Source of the DNA: Staphylococcus equorum
GTDB lineage: Bacteria; Bacillota; Bacilli; Staphylococcales; Staphylococcaceae
Length of the DNA stretch: 64,000 nucleotides
Direction of reading: 5' to 3'
Assembly (NCBI RefSeq): GCF_029531845.1
Contig: NZ_JAMBPV010000003.1
Location: 124,001 to 188,000 of the forward strand
Below are positions 27,025 through 36,293 of this stretch, piece after piece (positions within the stretch are counted from its first letter, which is position 1; every line of letters starts with the position of its first letter). Both the position numbers and the translations under genes were made by a program. The notes beneath the pieces are model-generated. The model was not told where the DNA came from, ran no database searches, and saw nothing but the letters and a program-made list of their open reading frames with translations.

Positions 27025-28008
27025 TTACTCAATAATTTCTACACCTGTACGTGTAATGTCACTCGCAATAATTTGTTCTTCTTTAAACGATTTATGTAAT
27101 GCATCAACAACCGCTTGTTTATTTTTCTTTTCTACTAAAATTTTAACATTTGGGCCAGCATCCATCGTAAAGTAACAAGGATGACCCGCCTTACGACATT
27201 GGTCTACGATGTCCATCACTAAATAACTGTCGTCGACCATATAAGTGAATGGAGGTTGTGCACCTAAGTTTGTTGCATGCATGCGTAAACCATTGGCTTC
27301 AATCACTTCACCTAAGTGTTTAAAGTCTTTTTGATTTATTGCATGCTTAACTGACGCTATGTCCTCATCCACATGGTCTAACCAATATTGATAGAAACGT
27401 GATGTATCACGTGTAAGTGACATACCGGCACGACTCGAAACTTTTTTCGATTTATTATTAATGACTACAAATATCATTGCTAAATCATCTTCCCAATTAT
27501 CTGCTTCAACAGGAAAACTGTATGATGTCTCATCATCATATCCTTTTTCCCATTCTACAAAACCGCCATAGATACTTCTAGAAGCTGAACCTGACCCTCT
27601 ACGTGCCAATCTAGATAACGCTTTGCCTGTTAACCCAAGATTTAAAGCTGCATCACAAGCTGCTGCTAATGCCGCATAAGCACTCGCTGAAGACGCTAAC
27701 CCTGCCGCTGTAGGAACATAATTATCACTTTCAATATATGCGTACATTGAGGTTTGACTTAATTCTCGGAACACATCCATAAAACGGCGTATCTTAGCCG
27801 CTTCTGCGTCATTTACTGCTTGACCATTCAAAATAAGCGTATCTTTAGTATAGCGCTCATCAAATGTAACTTTAGTTTCAGTATAAAAGCGATCTAATGT
27901 TACAGACAAACTATTATTCATCGGGATAATATAAGTTTCATCAGCTTTACCCCAATATTTTATTAGCGCGATATTTGTATGTGCACGTGCTTTACCACTA
28001 TTAACCAA
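27025..28008 (-). CDS. mvaD: Diphosphomevalonate decarboxylase
   Basis: A 327-residue GHMP-family enzyme converting mevalonate diphosphate to isopentenyl diphosphate with ATP. SGKARAHTNIALIKYWGK is the family N-terminus, TAAGLASSASAYAALAAA the phosphate loop, RRGSGSASRSIYGGFVEW the downstream signature, and FTMDAGPNVKILV contains the catalytic-type Asp. The TTG start at 28008 follows AGGAGG at nine bases. Its gap to mvaK1 is five bases, so the ribosome binding site lies at the end of mvaK1. Confidence 0.97.
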   Translation of the reverse strand: MVNSGKARAHTNIALIKYWGKADETYIIPMNNSLSVTLDRFYTETKVTFDERYTKDTLILNGQAVNDAEAAKIRRFMDVFRELSQTSMYAYIESDNYVPTAAGLASSASAYAALAAACDAALNLGLTGKALSRLARRGSGSASRSIYGGFVEWEKGYDDETSYSFPVEADNWEDDLAMIFVVINNKSKKVSSRAGMSLTRDTSRFYQYWLDHVDEDIASVKHAINQKDFKHLGEVIEANGLRMHATNLGAQPPFTYMVDDSYLVMDIVDQCRKAGHPCYFTMDAGPNVKILVEKKNKQAVVDALHKSFKEEQIIASDITRTGVEIIE

Positions 28009-28013
28009 CGTCC

Positions 28014-28937
28014 TTAACCTCCTAAATATTCAATCCATGTGTGATGTGCACCTAAGTCTTGCGCACTTCCAACAATTTTCTCAGCCACTTCTAAGGTTGA
28101 AGCAAGTACAATCATACTACCGCCACGACCGCCGCCAGTTAATTTTCCAGCAATAGCGCCTTGTTGTTCACTTGCCTCAAGTAATGTTTCAATTTTATCA
28201 TGACTAACCGTTAATGTACGTAAGCTTTCTTGACACAAATTAAAGATAGAGGCTAATTTCTCGAAGTTATGATGCTCTATAGAGTCACTTGCTTCGTATA
28301 CAAGTTGACCAATATGTTTCACATGTTCTAAGTACTCGCTATCTGCTTCACATAAATTATGTACGTCTTCTACTGCTTTTTTTGTAGAGCCAAGCACGCC
28401 TGTGTCAATAACAACCATGTAACCATTCAATTCTAATGGTTTTAGTGTTGTTACTTTTCCTTGCTTAAACCATACTGGTTTATTCGATACAATCGTTTGT
28501 GTATCAACACCACTTGGTTTACCATGTGCGATACGTTCTGCCCAATTGGCTTCTTCTATCAACAGCTCATCAGATAATGGTTTGTTGAGGTAATCGAAAC
28601 TTGCACGCACAAAAGCAACCGCCATTGCAGCACTTGAGCCTAGTCCTCTAGATGGTGGTAAGTTTGTATCAATCGAAACTTTTACAGGCGTTTGGATTTC
28701 GTATTTTTCTACAAAACGAGTTATCACTGCCTTTAAATGTTCAGGCGCATTAACTAACTCACCTTCATATACATCACTTTTAATACATGAAGAAAGAGGT
28801 TCTTCTATAGATTCTATTTTCGCTCTCACTTTCCCGGTCGTAAATGGAATCGCAATTGCTGGCTCGCCAAATGTAACAGCATGTTCGCCAATTAATATTA
28901 CTTTTCCATTCGCTTCCCCATATCCTTGTTGTGTCAT
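28014..28937 (-). CDS. mvaK1: Mevalonate kinase
   Basis: A 307-residue GHMP kinase. GEANGKVILIGEHAVTFGEPA is split here as the N-terminal motif with the substrate-binding Glu-His; LPPSRGLGSSAAMAVAFVRA is the ATP loop, and GKLTGGGRGGSMIVLAST motif 3. First gene of the mevalonate operon. The ATG at 28937 is preferred since AAAGGTGA lies eight bases upstream; the GTG at 28949 is part of that site. Confidence 0.97.
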   Translation of the reverse strand: MTQQGYGEANGKVILIGEHAVTFGEPAIAIPFTTGKVRAKIESIEEPLSSCIKSDVYEGELVNAPEHLKAVITRFVEKYEIQTPVKVSIDTNLPPSRGLGSSAAMAVAFVRASFDYLNKPLSDELLIEEANWAERIAHGKPSGVDTQTIVSNKPVWFKQGKVTTLKPLELNGYMVVIDTGVLGSTKKAVEDVHNLCEADSEYLEHVKHIGQLVYEASDSIEHHNFEKLASIFNLCQESLRTLTVSHDKIETLLEASEQQGAIAGKLTGGGRGGSMIVLASTLEVAEKIVGSAQDLGAHHTWIEYLGG

Positions 28938-29533
28938 ATTCTCAATCACCTTTAGTATTTTCTTTAGTTTTATATTTTAAGTACGCTACACATTACAGAC
29001 CACACTGATTTTAATCATTTCAGAACACCACAATTAATTTCCCTTGAAATTTCCCAGGAAATTCCGTGTTTTAAGTCTCGTTGTTAGCGAATCTAATATG
29101 TCTTTTATCATAATTAATTTGAAAAGACTGCTCGTATTCTATAGGAAAATACTCAACCTTAACTAATTTTACACACATTATTATACATTATCTCATAAAT
29201 TTTATATTATGCCATACAACTCTAGTCATAGTTACTTTGTTTGTTTTTAATTAAATAACAGAAAATGTCCTTTCAAAAGTTAATACCTGCTACTAATTAT
29301 AATCAATACTTTTCCATTATAAAACTCTATAGCCTTATATTCAAAAAGTTAACATGATTTTACGTAATTTTATTTAAAACACTTAGTTTTAAGCTACACT
29401 TTTCCTATATTACTTATTTAGTTTCTATAATTCAACAATTAGCAAGATTTATATCAATAATTATTATAATAATTAAAAAAGACCAGAGCCGTTACTTTAA
29501 TAAAAAAGTACCGTTTCTGGTCTTAATAATTGT
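28938..29533. other. Long AT-rich gap upstream of mvaK1
   Basis: No gene seen. It should contain the mevalonate operon promoter, but I cannot pick one with confidence. A palindrome, AATTTCC-CA-GGAAATT, sits at 29048-29063, about 110 bases before mvaK1, and could be a regulator site. The lipL terminator occupies the far end. Confidence 0.4.
29475..29525 (-). terminator. lipL terminator
   Basis: A long stem (AAGACCAGA...ACGGTACTTT with AAAGTAACGG...TCTGGTCTT) is followed by TTTTTT on the minus strand. Confidence 0.93.
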
Positions 29534-30370
29534 TTAATCCATTGTTTGATTGATCTTGGCGTTACGTTCAATCATTTTTTCAAAATAACCTTCATAGCGT
29601 TGCCATTCATCATCTGTTATAGGTTCCATATTTAATCGTCCGCCTAAATCTTTAAGGGCGTATAATAATTTAAACATTACGTCTTGAACAGTAATTGTTT
29701 TACCTAATAACGACTCTAATGACGCCATGCATTGTGGGTCTATATTTGGATAAGTAAATTTTGTTTCTGCGTCCTTTAATGCGCGTTTATAAAAAGATTT
29801 CATCATATCAGCGCGTTCACTGCCATCACCTTCTACACAAAGATATACTTGTACAGCAATGCCGCCACGCACCCGTCTTTGTGAAATGCCCGCAAATTTC
29901 CGACCATTAATACTTAAATCAAATTTTCCTGGACAATATGAACGTTCAATTTCATGAGTTTCAATCTCTACGTCTTCATCTTCAAGCATTTTCGAAACCA
30001 ATAAATACATCACTGTAAAAGCTTCATCTATTGTAATGTCATGTTTACCTTTAAAGAGGAGAGAAATATTGAGTATACCTTGATCTAAGACTACACCCAG
30101 GCCACCTGAATTTCTAACAATCGCATTATAGCCACGTTCTTCAGTAAGATAACGAATGCCGTCTTGTAAAAAAGGCAGACGTGAATCATGTATACCTAAA
30201 ATGACTGTATGTTGATGTATCCAAGTACGTACAACATTACATGATAAATCTTTTCCAACACTTTCTGAAAATGTATCATCGAATGCAAATGATTGCATAG
30301 GCGCTAACCCAGAAGAATGGTCAATATAACGCCAATCTATAGCATTAAAATATTTGTTTGCTAAATCCAT
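29534..30370 (-). CDS. lipL: Octanoyl-[GcvH]:protein N-octanoyltransferase LipL
   Basis: A 278-residue biotin/lipoate protein ligase-fold transferase. GYNAIVRNSGGLGVVLDQGIL is the substrate-loop signature. Cys146 in ERSYCPGKFDLSI is the probable acyl-accepting nucleophile, followed by GRKFAGISQRRVRGG. LipL moves octanoyl or lipoyl groups from GcvH to E2 subunits. Its start overlaps the pta stop by one base (TAATG), the same pta-lipL pairing as in B. subtilis and S. aureus. An lplA-type ligase is the alternative but the neighbour favours LipL. Confidence 0.88.
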   Translation of the reverse strand: MDLANKYFNAIDWRYIDHSSGLAPMQSFAFDDTFSESVGKDLSCNVVRTWIHQHTVILGIHDSRLPFLQDGIRYLTEERGYNAIVRNSGGLGVVLDQGILNISLLFKGKHDITIDEAFTVMYLLVSKMLEDEDVEIETHEIERSYCPGKFDLSINGRKFAGISQRRVRGGIAVQVYLCVEGDGSERADMMKSFYKRALKDAETKFTYPNIDPQCMASLESLLGKTITVQDVMFKLLYALKDLGGRLNMEPITDDEWQRYEGYFEKMIERNAKINQTMD

Positions 30371-31356
30371 TATTGTAATGTTTGCGCAGCAGTAATGATT
30401 GATAAGTTATACACGTCTTCTGTTGAACAACCACGAGATAAATCATTCACTGGAGAATTAAGTCCTTGTAGTACTGGACCTACTGCATCAAAACCGCCTA
30501 AACGTTGTGCAATTTTGTATCCAATATTACCCGCTTCTAAACTTGGGAAGATAAATACATTAGCATTACCTTGTATTTTTGCGTCTGGTGCTTTTTTCTT
30601 AGCAACTTCTGGTACTATTGCTGCGTCAAATTGGAATTCACCATCTACAACAACATCTTCAATATTGTCAGCTTCAATTTTCTCTTGAGCTAAGTTCACT
30701 GCGTTTGCAACTTTTTCAACATCGTCTGATTTTGCAGAACCTTTTGTTGAAAAACTTAACATTGCTACACGAGGTGTCATGTCAAAGCTTTTAGCAGTTT
30801 TTGCACTCTCTACAGCAATTTCAGCTAAGTCTTGTGCTTCAAGTGTTGGATTGATTGCGCAATCGCCGAAGATATATTGTTCTTCTCCTTTAATCATAAA
30901 GAAAACGCCAGATGTTTTTGAAACACCAGGTTTCGTTTTAATAATTTGTAATGCTGGGCGAACTGTATCGCCTGTAGAATGTGCTGCACCGCTGACTAGC
31001 CCTTCAGCTTTACCAGTATAAACAAGCATTGTACCAAAGTAGTTTACATTTTTTAGCATTTCTTGCGCTTGTTCTTCAGTCGCTTTACCTTTACGGCGTT
31101 CAACGAAAGCAGTTACTAACTCTTGTTTCAATTCACTTGTTTCTGGATCGATAATTTCAATGTTAGTAATATCTAATCCTTTATCGTTAGCTAAAGCCTT
31201 CACATTAGCTTCATTACCTAATACTACTGGTGTAACATATTCTGTGTTTTGTAATTGTGTTGCTGCTGTTAATACGCGTTCATCTTCACCCTCAGGTAAT
31301 ACGATTCTCACATTTTTTCCTGAAAGTTTTTCTTGTAATACATCTAATAAAGACAT
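30370..31356 (-). CDS. pta: Phosphate acetyltransferase
   Basis: A 328-residue short-form Pta interconverting acetyl-CoA and acetyl phosphate. Motifs: VRIVLPEGEDERVLTAA at the N-terminus, VSGAAHSTGDTVRPALQIIKT, FGDCAINPTLEAQDLAEIA and the C-terminal VGPVLQGLNSPVNDLSRGC. It is co-transcribed with lipL and divergent from hemQ. RBS AGGAGG lies directly upstream of the start. Confidence 0.97.
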   Translation of the reverse strand: MSLLDVLQEKLSGKNVRIVLPEGEDERVLTAATQLQNTEYVTPVVLGNEANVKALANDKGLDITNIEIIDPETSELKQELVTAFVERRKGKATEEQAQEMLKNVNYFGTMLVYTGKAEGLVSGAAHSTGDTVRPALQIIKTKPGVSKTSGVFFMIKGEEQYIFGDCAINPTLEAQDLAEIAVESAKTAKSFDMTPRVAMLSFSTKGSAKSDDVEKVANAVNLAQEKIEADNIEDVVVDGEFQFDAAIVPEVAKKKAPDAKIQGNANVFIFPSLEAGNIGYKIAQRLGGFDAVGPVLQGLNSPVNDLSRGCSTEDVYNLSIITAAQTLQ

Positions 31357-31526
31357 AGGAGCCTCCTCGAAATTTAAATCTATTTATTTACACTATATAG
31401 TATACGTTATTTTTTTATAGAATTCCATGTCACCAATTTGTAATCATTTACTTATGTTTTAACACTGCCTTTATGGTAGAATTTTATAGTGAAGACATAG
31501 AAATTTTCACAAAGGAGCGATTTACA

Positions 31527-32276
31527 ATGCCACAAGTACCAGAAACATTAGACGGTTGGTATAGTTTACATTTATTATATGCTATTGATTGGACTACTTT
31601 ACGTTTAGTTCCAGAGGAAGAACGTCAATCTCTCGTGGAAGAGTTACAATCGTTTTTAGATAAGCACGAAGAAGCACGTACAAATAATGCAGGAGATCAT
31701 GCATTTTATAATATTAATGGTCAAAAAGCAGACCTTCTTTTATGGGTATTACGTCCAGAAATGAAAGATTTAAATGCTTTTGAAAATGAATTTAATAAAT
31801 TAAAAATTACAGATTTCTTAATCCCAACATATTCATATGTTTCTATCATAGAATTAGGTAATTATCTTGCAGGAAAATCTGATGAAGATCCATATGAAAA
31901 CCCTCATATTAAACCAAGATTATTCCCAGAATTACCTCGTACTGAATATATCTGTTTCTATCCAATGGATAAACGTCGTGGTGAAACATATAACTGGTAT
32001 ATGTTACCACTTGAAGACAGAAAGAAACTTATGCATGATCACGGCATGATTGGCCGCCAATATGCAGGTAAAATCAAACAATTCATCACTGGATCTGTTG
32101 GTTTTGACGATCATGAATGGGGCGTTACACTTTTTGCAGAAGACCCACTTCAATTCAAAAAAATTGTTTATGAAATGAGATTTGATGAAACGACTGCACG
32201 CTATGGAGACTTTGGTAGTTTCTTCGTAGGTAATATCATCACAAAAGAAGTCTTACAAAATCTATTTTCAATATAA
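31527..32276 (+). CDS. hemQ: Coproheme decarboxylase HemQ
   Basis: A 249-residue chlorite-dismutase-family enzyme that converts coproheme to heme b in the coproporphyrin-dependent pathway of Gram-positives. Tyr145 ([10 protein letters not shown]), the redox tyrosine known for S. aureus HemQ, and the axial His172 (MHDHGMIGR) fall at the expected positions when the ATG at 31527 is used. That ATG has AAAGGAG nine bases upstream; an in-frame ATG at 31473 would add an 18-residue extension lacking a ribosome binding site. Divergent from pta. Confidence 0.95.
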   Translation: MPQVPETLDGWYSLHLLYAIDWTTLRLVPEEERQSLVEELQSFLDKHEEARTNNAGDHAFYNINGQKADLLLWVLRPEMKDLNAFENEFNKLKITDFLIPTYSYVSIIELGNYLAGKSDEDPYENPHIKPRLFPELPRTEYICFYPMDKRRGETYNWYMLPLEDRKKLMHDHGMIGRQYAGKIKQFITGSVGFDDHEWGVTLFAEDPLQFKKIVYEMRFDETTARYGDFGSFFVGNIITKEVLQNLFSI

Positions 32277-32321
32277 AATACAATGAACGATTTCCTTCAT
32301 ATTAATGGAATTATTTAAGAC

Positions 32322-32356
32322 TGTCGGCAAAGTACCCAACTTTGTCGGCATTTTTT
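32322..32356 (+). terminator. hemQ terminator (GTCGGC-type dispersed element)
   Basis: TGTCGGCAAAGT at 32322-32333 pairs along its whole length (two G-U pairs) with ACTTTGTCGGCA at 32339-32350, followed by TTTTTT. Confidence 0.9.
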
Positions 32357-32365
32357 CATTTGCCT

Positions 32366-32517
32366 AACTCGCTCTAGCTTTCAACCCGTTGCTACTTATG
32401 GTTCACAAGCTTACGCTTGCATAACTCGCTCTAGCTTTCAACCCGTTGCTACTTATGGTTCACAAGCTTACGCTTGCATAACTCGCTCTAGCTTTCAACC
32501 CGTTGAAAGCAGAGCGA
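32366..32517. repeat. 57-bp tandem repeat (about 2.5 copies) ending in a palindrome
   Basis: AACTCGCTCTAGC starts units at 32366, 32423 and 32480, giving an exact 57-base period. The third unit is cut short and runs into an inverted copy of its own start: CTCGCTCTAGCTTTCAAC then TTGAAAGCAGAGCGAG, a near-perfect stem of about 16 bp with one bulge. Each unit also contains a small hairpin, CAAGC-TTAC-GCTTG. It lies between the hemQ terminator and the rsaA terminator. No frame crosses it. Confidence 0.9.
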
Positions 32518-32518
32518 G

Positions 32519-32656
32519 TAAAAAGGCACACTTGCTATTGAACAAGTGTGCCTGAGTCTGTGTAGTGTGTTTGGGAGAACTTTAATCACTACTTAATTTA
32601 ATATTAACTGTTTAATATTGTCGCTACTCAATATTTGTCTGAAACAGTTAACTAAT
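32519..32656 (-). ncRNA. rsaA: Small regulatory RNA, RsaA
   Basis: On the minus strand a SigB-like promoter (GTTTCG at 32687-32682, 13 bases, GGCTAA at 32668-32663) predicts a start near 32656. The transcript would fold as a 10-bp stem (TTAACTGTTT / AAACAGTTAA) with an inner AATATTG/CAATATT hairpin. A GTAGTG/CACTAC stem follows, whose loop shows TTCTCCC. The end is a 10-bp terminator stem GGCACACTTG/CAAGTGTGCC plus TTTTT. RsaA of S. aureus is SigB-dependent, about 140 nt, carries a UCCC motif and lies beside the hemQ homologue, which all fits. It is known to repress mgrA. Confidence 0.78.
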
Positions 32657-32878
32657 ATTATTTTAGCCTATTTGCGAAATCCGAAACATATTTAAATTAC
32701 TTAAATTGTATAAAATGTTATATTTTAAAATTTATAAAGCGCATAAGTTAGTTTCTGATTCTTCTAACAATTTCTAGGAGTAAAGTGTTACAATAAAAAT
32801 TATTAACTCAATAACTTATTCTTATGCTATGAATACAAAAACATAGTTTTAGTTAAATACTTCATTATTGGTGATTAA

Positions 32879-33652
32879 ATGACAATATACAATCAAACAG
32901 TTGAAAGTTATGATGAAAGAATGGCGAAAGATGTCATATTGCTCGCAGGACGCATCCTGTTAGAATCTGGTGCAGAAGGCTCCCGAGTTGAAGATACAAT
33001 GACTCGGATTGCAACTACGTTAGGTTATCCAGAGAGCAATAGTTTCGTAACAAATACAGTTATCAACTTCATGTTACATAACGAGTCTTATCCTAGAATC
33101 TTCAGAATTAAAACGCGAGATACGAATCTTCATCGCATATCAAGAACAAATGGTATATCTAGGCGGCTTGCTTTAGGTGACATTTCACTTGAAGATGCCT
33201 TTCAAGAACTGCAAAAAATATATCATGAACAGAGCATCAACCATGATCTGATTTTTAAATTTATTGCTGCCGCGATAATCGCAGCGAGTTTTTTATATCT
33301 TCAAGGTGGTATCTTAACAGATGTACTTACTGCCATTTTGGCTGGGTCCTTTGGCTTCATTGTTGTAGAAACGCTTCAACGGAAACTACATGCCCAATTT
33401 ATCCCAGAATTTATGGGCGCAATTGTCATCGGTCTCATAACTGTTTCAGGACATCATTTAATACCCGGTGGTTCGATATCTACTATCATAATAGCTTCAG
33501 TAATGCCTATCGTGCCTGGTGTATTAATCACGAACGCCATTCAAGATTTATTCGCTGGCCATATGTTACTGTTTACCACTAAATCATTAGAAGCTCTAGT
33601 GACTGCTTTTGGCATAGGCGCCGGTGTTGGTACCATACTCATTATTTTTTAG
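32879..33652 (+). CDS. Threonine/serine exporter family, ThrE N-terminal-type subunit
   Basis: A 257-residue protein of the ThrE N-terminal (DUF1212, YjjP-like) family. A cytosolic part carries AGRILLESGAEGSRVEDTMTRI and YPESNSFVTNTVINF; about five membrane segments start near residue 120. It pairs with the small subunit five bases downstream, and the two correspond to the halves of full-length ThrE. Exports threonine/serine or related dicarboxylate-type substrates in known members; substrate here unknown. Confidence 0.88.
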   Translation: MTIYNQTVESYDERMAKDVILLAGRILLESGAEGSRVEDTMTRIATTLGYPESNSFVTNTVINFMLHNESYPRIFRIKTRDTNLHRISRTNGISRRLALGDISLEDAFQELQKIYHEQSINHDLIFKFIAAAIIAASFLYLQGGILTDVLTAILAGSFGFIVVETLQRKLHAQFIPEFMGAIVIGLITVSGHHLIPGGSISTIIIASVMPIVPGVLITNAIQDLFAGHMLLFTTKSLEALVTAFGIGAGVGTILIIF

Positions 33653-33657
33653 GAGCA

Positions 33658-34116
33658 ATGTCTATGTTTTGGATTTTAAATTTAATATTTAGTTATACTG
33701 CTTCCCTTTTCTTTGGTGTGATATTTGATGTGCCAAAACGCCTATACAACACAGTTGGTATTGTAGGTGCATGTGGATGGATGTTTTATATTTTATTTTA
33801 TGAAGGTTTTCATTTCCATACTATATATTCTAGTTTCTTTGGAAGTATTGCGTTAGGTATGTTAAGTCACATGATGGCCCGTTATAAAAAGGAACCTGTA
33901 ATTATTTTTATGGTTCCAGGTATCATCCCACTCGTGCCTGGTGGACTTGCATTCGATGCAACAAAAAACTTAATTCTATTAGAGTTTAGTAAAGCAATTA
34001 ATACAATGTTGGAAGTAACTTTAATTGCTGGTGCTATCGCTTTAGGATTACTCTTTGCAGATCAAATATCGAAGCTTATTGTGTCTGGTACGAAAATAGG
34101 TAAAAAAAGAATTTAA
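33658..34116 (+). CDS. Threonine/serine exporter family, ThrE C-terminal-type subunit
   Basis: A 152-residue membrane protein of the ThrE_2 (DUF3815, YjjB-like) family with about five segments; IIFMVPGIIPLVPGGLAFDATKN is the family signature. Translated from an ATG five bases after the partner gene, with GGAGC as ribosome binding site. It should form the second half of the exporter. Confidence 0.88.
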   Translation: MSMFWILNLIFSYTASLFFGVIFDVPKRLYNTVGIVGACGWMFYILFYEGFHFHTIYSSFFGSIALGMLSHMMARYKKEPVIIFMVPGIIPLVPGGLAFDATKNLILLEFSKAINTMLEVTLIAGAIALGLLFADQISKLIVSGTKIGKKRI

Positions 34117-34138
34117 AGCGTATGATTCTAAATCAAAA

Positions 34139-34184
34139 ACCTGAGAAAAATCATTGTTACGAATGATTTTTCTCAGGTTTTTTG
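34139..34184 (+). terminator. Terminator of the split ThrE operon
   Basis: A perfect 17-bp stem (ACCTGAGAAAAATCATT with AATGATTTTTCTCAGGT) is followed by TTTTTT. Confidence 0.95.
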
Positions 34185-34221
34185 TTACACACATTTTCTA
34201 TAATGGTCTAAGCGCCTAACA

Positions 34222-34270
34222 ATAAAGCCCTTCATATAGAGACACTTTTAACGTATCTCTATTGAAGGGC
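34222..34270 (-). terminator. Terminator of the amino acid permease gene
   Basis: GCCCTTCATATAGAGAC at 34227-34243 pairs with GTATCTCTATTGAAGGGC at 34253-34270. On the minus strand the stem is followed by TTTATTGTT. Confidence 0.8.
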
Positions 34271-34355
34271 ATTTATGAAAATCTATAATCCAAGTTTAAA
34301 CCTTAAAAATTATATAATTTTACATGAAAATAACATGATTATTATTAAAAAATAA

Positions 34356-35843
34356 CTAGTTGTTCGCTTTATCTGATTTATTTTTATTAATTAAATCTAC
34401 TATTTCATCTTCTGATTGATTTAATATAAGTTTACTTAATCTGTCATTATCCATATTTTTCAGTTTTGGATAACGTACAACAAAGAAGATTAAACCAATG
34501 ATTAACCAACCGCCCAATGCGATATACGATGGTGTTGAAAGTGCTGCTGGTGACCCAGGGACTAACAATAACAGTAAGAACACAAATGAAACGATTGAAC
34601 CTAATATCGCAAAAACTTTGTATACAGGTCCATATGTGTTACTTGATTTATCAAAACTAAAAAGTCTTGCTGCGGATAAACATGTAATAAGATAAGCAAT
34701 TGATACACCTGTTGAAGACATATCAACAATCCATGTTAATGCAGTACGACCTAGCCATGGTGCGATTAATGTAATGGAAACTAAAAAGAAAATTGCAATA
34801 TAAGGTGTCTTATATTTTTTATGCAATTTACTAAATACGGAAGGCATAATGCCTGAACGTCCCATTGAGAATAATAAACGGCTTGAACTCATCAAGAAAC
34901 CATTTAAACCAGTGAATATCCCCATCATAATTGCAATTGCTAACACTGCTAAACCAATGTAACCAAATGCTTCTTGTGTCACAGCACCTGTTAACCATAA
35001 ATTACCGTTTAAACTTGTTGATGAACTACTTAACCAACTTGTGTATAAAATCATTAATACATAAGTAAATGCTGCGGCAAGTAAACTATAAACGATTAAT
35101 TTAAACGTTTTGTTCGGTGCAAAATCAAATTCTTCTGCTGTTTGAGGAATATTATCAAATCCAACATATGCCCATGGCGCTACTGCTACAATCATAATAA
35201 TGGATGTGAACCAACCCTCTTTTTCATTAGTTAACGGCTGTAAATTTTCAAAAGAGAAATTATTCCCGAAGAATGAACCGAAAAATAGTAATAAGATTGT
35301 TATAACCATTGCTACACAGAAATAAAATTGTAGAGACCCTGATACACTTGCACCTTTAATTGCTATAAACATAAAGACAATTAATAATAACGATGCGATA
35401 AGAATCTCAGTTATATAAACATCCCATCCTGCTATGGTATATAACTTACCAGTTTCTAATATATCTGGTAGTAAGAACTTAATTAATAAACTAAATGCTG
35501 TTGCGTTTAAAGCTACAACACATATATATCCAAAAGTTAAAAACCAGGATGAGAAGAAACTGACGTACCTTCCAAATCCTAAAAAACTAAATGCAAAAGC
35601 TCCACCTGAAACTGGAAAACGTTCAACTAAAGCACCATAACTTACTGCAATCAGTATCATTAATAATGCACCAATTACAATACCTATCGCTGCAGATATA
35701 GGTCCTGATTGACCAATCCAGTCACCAGGTAGGATAAATGCGCCCCAACCTATACATGAACCATAGGCAATAGCCCATACAAATTTTTCAGATAAGTTTT
35801 GTTTTAAATCTCCTCTATCTACTGCCTTATCATTTTGACTCAT
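34356..35843 (-). CDS. APC-superfamily amino acid permease
   Basis: A 495-residue transporter with 12 predicted membrane segments. The first carries the APC motif AIAYGSCIGWGAFILPGDWI; GALVERFPVSGGAFAFSFLGFGRY follows, then AVAPWAYVGFDNIPQTAEEF in the central loop. N- and C-termini are hydrophilic and cytosolic, the latter with a charged tail. The substrate amino acid cannot be assigned. Monocistronic with its own terminator. Confidence 0.92.
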   Translation of the reverse strand: MSQNDKAVDRGDLKQNLSEKFVWAIAYGSCIGWGAFILPGDWIGQSGPISAAIGIVIGALLMILIAVSYGALVERFPVSGGAFAFSFLGFGRYVSFFSSWFLTFGYICVVALNATAFSLLIKFLLPDILETGKLYTIAGWDVYITEILIASLLLIVFMFIAIKGASVSGSLQFYFCVAMVITILLLFFGSFFGNNFSFENLQPLTNEKEGWFTSIIMIVAVAPWAYVGFDNIPQTAEEFDFAPNKTFKLIVYSLLAAAFTYVLMILYTSWLSSSSTSLNGNLWLTGAVTQEAFGYIGLAVLAIAIMMGIFTGLNGFLMSSSRLLFSMGRSGIMPSVFSKLHKKYKTPYIAIFFLVSITLIAPWLGRTALTWIVDMSSTGVSIAYLITCLSAARLFSFDKSSNTYGPVYKVFAILGSIVSFVFLLLLLVPGSPAALSTPSYIALGGWLIIGLIFFVVRYPKLKNMDNDRLSKLILNQSEDEIVDLINKNKSDKANN

Positions 35844-35906
35844 AAATAAAATTCACCTCATGGACTGTATTATACCCACAAGATGAATTCTATAACAATT
35901 AAAATT

Positions 35907-36272
35907 TTATAATTTAAATGTTCCGATAATTAGCATTAACCAACCTACTATGAATAAAACCCCACCGATTGGCGTAATCGCGCCAAGGATACGAATTTGA
36001 GTTAATGCCAAAATGTATAATGAGCCACTGAAAAAGACGATACCGAAGAACATCAACCAGCCAGCCCAATTCACATTAATTGAAGTTGTACCACTGATTA
36101 TACCAAGCGCGAGTAAGCCTAGACCATGGTACATTTGGTAAGTCGTTGCCTTTTCCCATACTGACAAATATTTTGCTGATAGTTTATTTTCTAAGCCATG
36201 TGCACCAAATGCGCCAGTTCCTACTGCCATCATTGTGTTCAATGCACCTAATATAATAAATACTTTCATCAT
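35907..36272 (-). CDS. DUF423 family membrane protein (YwdK-like)
   Basis: A 121-residue protein with four hydrophobic helices and the DUF423 signature: [21 protein letters not shown] near the N-terminus and [13 protein letters not shown] after it. Function unknown. Follows the DUF5327 gene by 21 bases, in the ung-ywdI-ywdK order seen in B. subtilis, so it is probably the last gene of the ung operon. Confidence 0.9.
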   Translation of the reverse strand: MMKVFIILGALNTMMAVGTGAFGAHGLENKLSAKYLSVWEKATTYQMYHGLGLLALGIISGTTSINVNWAGWLMFFGIVFFSGSLYILALTQIRILGAITPIGGVLFIVGWLMLIIGTFKL

Positions 36273-36293
36273 GCTATTTACTTCCCTTCTTAA

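Noticed and set aside
32366..32517. CRISPR-like array
   Set aside because: Whole 57-base units are repeated with no unique spacers, and no cas genes are near.
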